Shown here in pieces: positions 60,668 through 64,000 of a stretch of DNA of 64,000 bases. Position numbers and translations under genes: made by a program. Under the pieces are notes generated by a model that did not search any database, was not told the origin of the DNA, and saw only the letters and a program-made list of their open reading frames with translations. This DNA is from Rossellomorea sp. y25. GTDB lineage: Bacteria; Bacillota; Bacilli; Bacillales; Bacillaceae_B. The stretch covers positions 191,001-255,000 of the forward strand of contig NZ_CP145886.1 of NCBI RefSeq assembly GCF_038049935.1, given 5' to 3'. Each line of letters begins with the position of its first letter. Positions within the stretch are counted from its first letter, which is position 1.

Positions 60668-61263
60668 TGGCTTATCTTCAACAAAATGAAATAGAGCTTT
60701 ATGCAGAACAAGTATCGAAAAATGGAAATCCTTATTGTGGGGACAGTTATTTCTATACCTCTACAAACGATTACTTTATCTGTGTTTTGGCCGACGGTTT
60801 AGGTAGCGGTAAGTTTGCTTATGAATCATCACATGTTGTCGTCGATATAGTTGAAGAGCATCACCACGAGGATGTTGAAACCCTCATGTGTCTTTGTAAC
60901 AAGGCTCTTCAGAAAAAACGTGGTGCAGCAGTGGCGATCATAAAAGCGTATTACCATTCTAAAGAGTTTGTGTATAGCTGTGTAGGAAATATCAGGTTTT
61001 ATATGTATGCACCTGAAGGAAAGATGACTTATCCTTTACCGGTTACCGGGTATTTATCCGGAAGGCCGCAAACATATAAGACGCAACGTTTTCATTACGA
61101 TTCCAACTCGAGATTTCTTATTCACTCTGATGGACTGAGTATATCCGGAGTAAAGAATATCCTTCAAAGGTATCCGACGCTTCATGGCGCTTTAGGTGAT
61201 ATTCAATCTCTAGTCGACGGTACATCAGATGATACAACATACATTATAGGAAACTTACTCTAA
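60667..61263 (+). CDS. rsbX: RsbX serine phosphatase
   Basis: The 198-residue PP2C-type protein has NPYCGDSYFY near the start, CVLADGLGSGKFAYESS and FLIHSDGLSI. It dephosphorylates RsbS and RsbR and so resets the stressosome after stress. It ends the operon, and a terminator overlaps its stop codon. Confidence 0.95.
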   Translation: MAYLQQNEIELYAEQVSKNGNPYCGDSYFYTSTNDYFICVLADGLGSGKFAYESSHVVVDIVEEHHHEDVETLMCLCNKALQKKRGAAVAIIKAYYHSKEFVYSCVGNIRFYMYAPEGKMTYPLPVTGYLSGRPQTYKTQRFHYDSNSRFLIHSDGLSISGVKNILQRYPTLHGALGDIQSLVDGTSDDTTYIIGNLL

Positions 61264-61286
61264 TAGTCTTAGGGTAAGTTTTTTTA
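61252..61286 (+). terminator. Terminator of the sigB operon
   Basis: AACTTAC pairs with GTAAGTT across the rsbX stop codon and is followed by TTTTTT. Confidence 0.75.
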
Positions 61287-61359
61287 TTTAGGTTCTTTCA
61301 CAAAGATTGATGTTTTTATAAGCTCCGTCAATCGGTGTGTGCTGAATGGTGTAGTAGCA

Positions 61360-61500
61360 CATAGTGGATTGTAGTGGAAGGCTCTTAACTCCTGCGGGAA
61401 ATAGAGGAAAGATCGAGACCCCACAGGGCATAAGCCCGAGGAGGCTCGACTTCCTCCCGGGGAATGTTGTGCCTGAAGCGGAAAGGAACGGTCCACGGTA
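61360..61500. repeat. Degenerate copy of a common dispersed Bacillus intergenic repeat
   Basis: The stretch with TGGATTGTAGTGGAAGGC, CTCCTGCGGGAAATAG, GAGACCCCACAGGGCATAAG and CCCGAGGAGGCTCGAC, ending AGCGGAAAGGAACGGTCCAC, matches the imperfect palindromic repeat of about 140 bp found widely in Bacillus and relatives. It fills most of the gap between rsbX and tex. I see no gene in it. Confidence 0.75.
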
Positions 61501-61629
61501 TGTTCGCAGAATGAATTGCGATGGCAAATGCTTAATTTCAGATTATTCCTTTATGTTAATACACCTTTCCAATCCTCAAAGACAGTTATGGTAAAATAAA
61601 CAAGAATCCTTTCAATGGAGGTAATACAA

Positions 61630-63798
61630 TTGACAGCAACATTAACAAATCAAGAACCTTTACTTAACAGAGTATCAAAAGAATTAAACCTATCAATAAA
61701 AAATGTAAAAAACGTCATTTCACTCCTGGAGGAAGGGAATACAGTCCCTTTCATCGCGCGGTATCGGAAAGAACAGACTGGAGCACTGGACGAAGTACAG
61801 ATTCGTAATATTATGGACAAATGGAATTACCTGCAAAATCTAGAGCAAAGAAAAGAAGAAGTTATCCGACTAATCGACGAACAAGGGAAACTGACCGAAG
61901 AGTTAACCCAAGCCATTAAAAATGCGGATAAGCTGCAAAAGGTAGAAGATTTGTACCGCCCATATAAGCAAAAAAGAAGAACGAAAGCGACCGTAGCGAA
62001 AGAAAAAGGGTTGGAACCACTGGCAGAATGGATCCTTACATTCCCGACATCAGGAGACATTGAAGAAAAAGCGTCTCACTTCGTATCTAAAGAAAAAGAA
62101 GTAATGACAACCGAGGAGGCTTTGAACGGAGCGAAAGATATTATTGCAGAGTACATTTCTGATGAAGCCTCTTACCGAGAATACATAAGAAGTTATACGT
62201 TCCGAAAAGGGTTAATTGAATCAAAGGTGAAAAAAGAAGAGGGAGACGAAAAAAAGGTCTTTGAAATGTACTACTCATATCAAGAACCCATTCATAAAGT
62301 AGTCCCTCATCGTGTTTTAGCAATGAACCGTGGGGAAAAAGAAGATGTTTTGAAGGTGAATATTCAGGCTGATGCAGAAGGGATTGTGAACTATTTACAA
62401 AAGCAGGTCATTAAAAATGTTCACTCCATCTCCGTGCCTCTTGTAAAAGAAGCAGTGGAGGATAGCTATAAAAGGCTCATACAACCATCGGTGGAAAGAG
62501 AAATTCGCAATGAATTAACAGAGAAAGCAGAGGATCAAGCCATTCATATCTTCTCTGAAAACCTGAGGAAGTTATTGCTTCAGCCTCCGATGAAAGGGAA
62601 GATGGTCTTGGGTGTCGATCCAGCTTTCCGAACAGGCTGCAAACTGGCGGTCATTGATGAAACAGGAAAAACTCTTGATATAAATGTAATCTATCCACAC
62701 TCATCCCAATCTCAACTTTCTAAAGCGGAAGAAGTAATCAAAGCGATTATGACAAAATATTCGATTGAGGTTGTAGCGATTGGGAATGGAACGGCATCCA
62801 GAGAAACCGAACAATTCGTTGTGAATGTTTTAAAAGATATGGATGAAGCAATCTTCTATTTAATCGTCAACGAAGCCGGAGCAAGTGTTTATTCAGCATC
62901 TGATGTGGCGAGAGAAGAGTTCCCTGACCTTCAGGTTGAAGAAAGAAGTGCCGTCTCCATCGCAAGAAGATTGCAGGATCCGTTAGCTGAATTAGTTAAA
63001 ATCGATCCTAAATCTGTTGGAGTTGGGCAATACCAGCATGATGTCTCACAAAAGAAGCTAAATGAATCACTAACCTTTGTAGTGGAAACGGCTGTTAACC
63101 AAGTTGGTGTAAATGTGAATACTGCCTCCTCATCACTATTGCAATATGTAGCGGGACTCTCGAAAACGGTGGCTACTAATATTGTGAAAAAGAGAGAGGA
63201 AGAAGGCAAGTTTGTTTCCAGGTCCCAATTAAAGAAAATCCCAAGACTTGGCGCGAAAACGTACGAGCAATGTATCGGATTCCTAAGGATAATGGATGGG
63301 AAACAGGTACTTGATCGAACCTCTATTCATCCAGACAATTATAATGATGTGAAAAAGCTTCTTGCTAAAGTTGGGCTGAGTGTTAATGACATTGGATCAG
63401 AGGAACTGAAACAGTCTTTGAACCAATTAAACTTAGAAGAGGTTTCTGAGGAGTTGGGAATAGGGAAATTAACGCTTAAAGATATTGTAGATTCGTTAAT
63501 TCGACCTGGTCGGGATCCGCGGGATGAGTTCCCTAAACCTCTTCTTAAGAAGGATGTCTTGAAACTTGAAGATTTAACACAAGGTATGGAATTGCAAGGG
63601 ACAGTAAGAAATGTAGTGGACTTCGGAGCATTTATTGATATAGGTGTAAAACAAGATGGGCTTGTCCACATTTCAAAACTGAAAAATGGATTCGTTAAGC
63701 ATCCATTAGATGTGGTGTCTGTAGGGGACGTCGTGACCGTTTGGGTTGATAGCGTGGATGTTCAAAAAGGCAGGGTAGCATTGACGATGATTCAATAA
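61630..63798 (+). CDS. tex: Tex family RNA-binding protein
   Basis: The 722-residue protein has the Tex layout: a helical N-terminal part, the YqgF-like nuclease fold (LGVDPAFRTGCKLAVIDETG), helix-hairpin-helix motifs (KKIPRLGAKTYEQCIGFLR) and a C-terminal S1 domain (GMELQGTVRNVVDFGAFIDIG). It is a conserved nucleic-acid-binding protein linked to transcription and RNA surveillance. The frame can start at ATG 61615, but that ATG lies in the GGAGGT site. TTG 61630 is the likely start. Confidence 0.93.
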   Translation: MTATLTNQEPLLNRVSKELNLSIKNVKNVISLLEEGNTVPFIARYRKEQTGALDEVQIRNIMDKWNYLQNLEQRKEEVIRLIDEQGKLTEELTQAIKNADKLQKVEDLYRPYKQKRRTKATVAKEKGLEPLAEWILTFPTSGDIEEKASHFVSKEKEVMTTEEALNGAKDIIAEYISDEASYREYIRSYTFRKGLIESKVKKEEGDEKKVFEMYYSYQEPIHKVVPHRVLAMNRGEKEDVLKVNIQADAEGIVNYLQKQVIKNVHSISVPLVKEAVEDSYKRLIQPSVEREIRNELTEKAEDQAIHIFSENLRKLLLQPPMKGKMVLGVDPAFRTGCKLAVIDETGKTLDINVIYPHSSQSQLSKAEEVIKAIMTKYSIEVVAIGNGTASRETEQFVVNVLKDMDEAIFYLIVNEAGASVYSASDVAREEFPDLQVEERSAVSIARRLQDPLAELVKIDPKSVGVGQYQHDVSQKKLNESLTFVVETAVNQVGVNVNTASSSLLQYVAGLSKTVATNIVKKREEEGKFVSRSQLKKIPRLGAKTYEQCIGFLRIMDGKQVLDRTSIHPDNYNDVKKLLAKVGLSVNDIGSEELKQSLNQLNLEEVSEELGIGKLTLKDIVDSLIRPGRDPRDEFPKPLLKKDVLKLEDLTQGMELQGTVRNVVDFGAFIDIGVKQDGLVHISKLKNGFVKHPLDVVSVGDVVTVWVDSVDVQKGRVALTMIQ

Positions 63799-63804
63799 GC
63801 AAGG

Positions 63805-63853
63805 AAGAGCTGACTGTAGGGTAGTGAATGCTACCTGGGTCAGCTCTTTTTTT
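63805..63853. terminator. Terminator between tex and cmpA
   Basis: AAGAGCTGAC pairs with GTCAGCTCTT around an inner GGTAG/CTACC stem, followed by TTTTT. It lies 7 bases after the tex stop, between convergent genes. Confidence 0.85.
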
Positions 63854-63889
63854 GCCATATATGATGAGGGGTGTTATAAATGTCCATAT

Positions 63890-64000
63890 TTACGAGCAAT
63901 TCTTCTTTCGGTAGAAATACCAGCATTGATTAAGGAGTTTTATTTGATATCGATCCTTCTCAAAATAGGCTCTCCTCAATTGATTCACAAGCCAGTTAGG
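63890..64000 (-). CDS. cmpA: Cortex morphogenetic protein CmpA, cut by the window edge
   Basis: On the minus strand from the window end to the TAA at 63890-63892, 36 codons read PNWLVNQLRRAYFEKD, then RYQIKLLNQCWYFYRKKNCS. Only the initiator codon (just past 64000) is missing. This matches the 37-residue CmpA, which in B. subtilis acts in the mother cell with ClpXP to degrade misassembled SpoIVA and control cortex formation. It confirms that the organism is an endospore former. Confidence 0.93.
   Translation of the reverse strand, partial: PNWLVNQLRRAYFEKDRYQIKLLNQCWYFYRKKNCS

Noticed and set aside
1..64000. Prophage, integrated plasmid or insertion sequence
   Set aside because: No integrase, transposase, phage structural or replication gene is present, and gene order in the right third follows the conserved Bacillus block.

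Overview
The window is chromosomal DNA of an endospore-forming, low-GC Gram-positive rod of the Bacillaceae. The evidence is the complete sigma-B operon (rsbR-S-T-U-V-W-sigB-rsbX), the spore-cortex gene cmpA at the right edge, an S-box and a T-box leader, Gram-positive lipoprotein signals, and many short proteins known mainly from Bacillus (DUF2187, DUF2533, YhcV, YjcL, YdbS/YdbT, YdcC). A marine or soil Bacillus relative of the Rossellomorea type would fit, but that is only an impression. I see no rRNA, tRNA, prophage, insertion sequence or CRISPR array.

Layout. Positions 1-9.5 kb hold mixed single genes: a YqcI/YcgG protein, a LiaG-like DUF4097 protein, a CAP-domain lipoprotein, a P1 self-processing peptidase, a 3-methyladenine glycosylase, an EAL phosphodiesterase behind a structured leader with a terminator, an orphan OppB-OppC fused permease followed by a Cdd1-type helix-hairpin-helix protein, and a divergent polysaccharide deacetylase. 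Positions 9.6-24 kb are transport and envelope genes: yueD, an S-box-controlled NhaC-family methionine transporter, an MFS protein, cardiolipin synthase, an AgcS symporter, YjcL, a CBS protein, a LysM-CAP protein, a lipid kinase and a DedA protein. Positions 24.5-30 kb hold T-box-controlled argS, a RodA-type SEDS protein, sfsA and a BsuPI-domain lipoprotein. Positions 30.4-37 kb are one seven-gene operon resembling the E. coli ydjXYZ-ynjABCDEF cluster: an ABC importer, a TVP38 protein, a CDP-alcohol phosphatidyltransferase and a MerA/Lpd-like flavoprotein. Positions 37.3-41.3 kb hold a damaged NERD gene, a FAD oxidoreductase, a GNAT acetyltransferase and a DAACS symporter. From 41.6 kb to the end lies the conserved Bacillus block ddl-murF-(esterase)-cshA-[NERD-uvsE]-ydbS-ydbT-ydcA-acpS-ydcC-alr-ndoAI-ndoA-rsbRSTUVW-sigB-rsbX-tex-cmpA.

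The most unusual signal is a family of four intergenic arrays (A 10460-10531, B 37072-37173, C 46853-46986, D 53590-53706). Each is built from a short core repeated every 20-21 bp, two DNA helical turns, with variable purine-rich spacers ending in AAA. The core differs between loci (GTGGCACAA in A and B, GACGCAATTA in C, GTCGATAATAAA in D), but period, orientation and position just after a gene's terminator are shared. Two of the four lie directly upstream of paralogous NERD-domain, nuclease-related genes. One of those genes has an in-frame TGA near its start. I do not know a described element of this kind.
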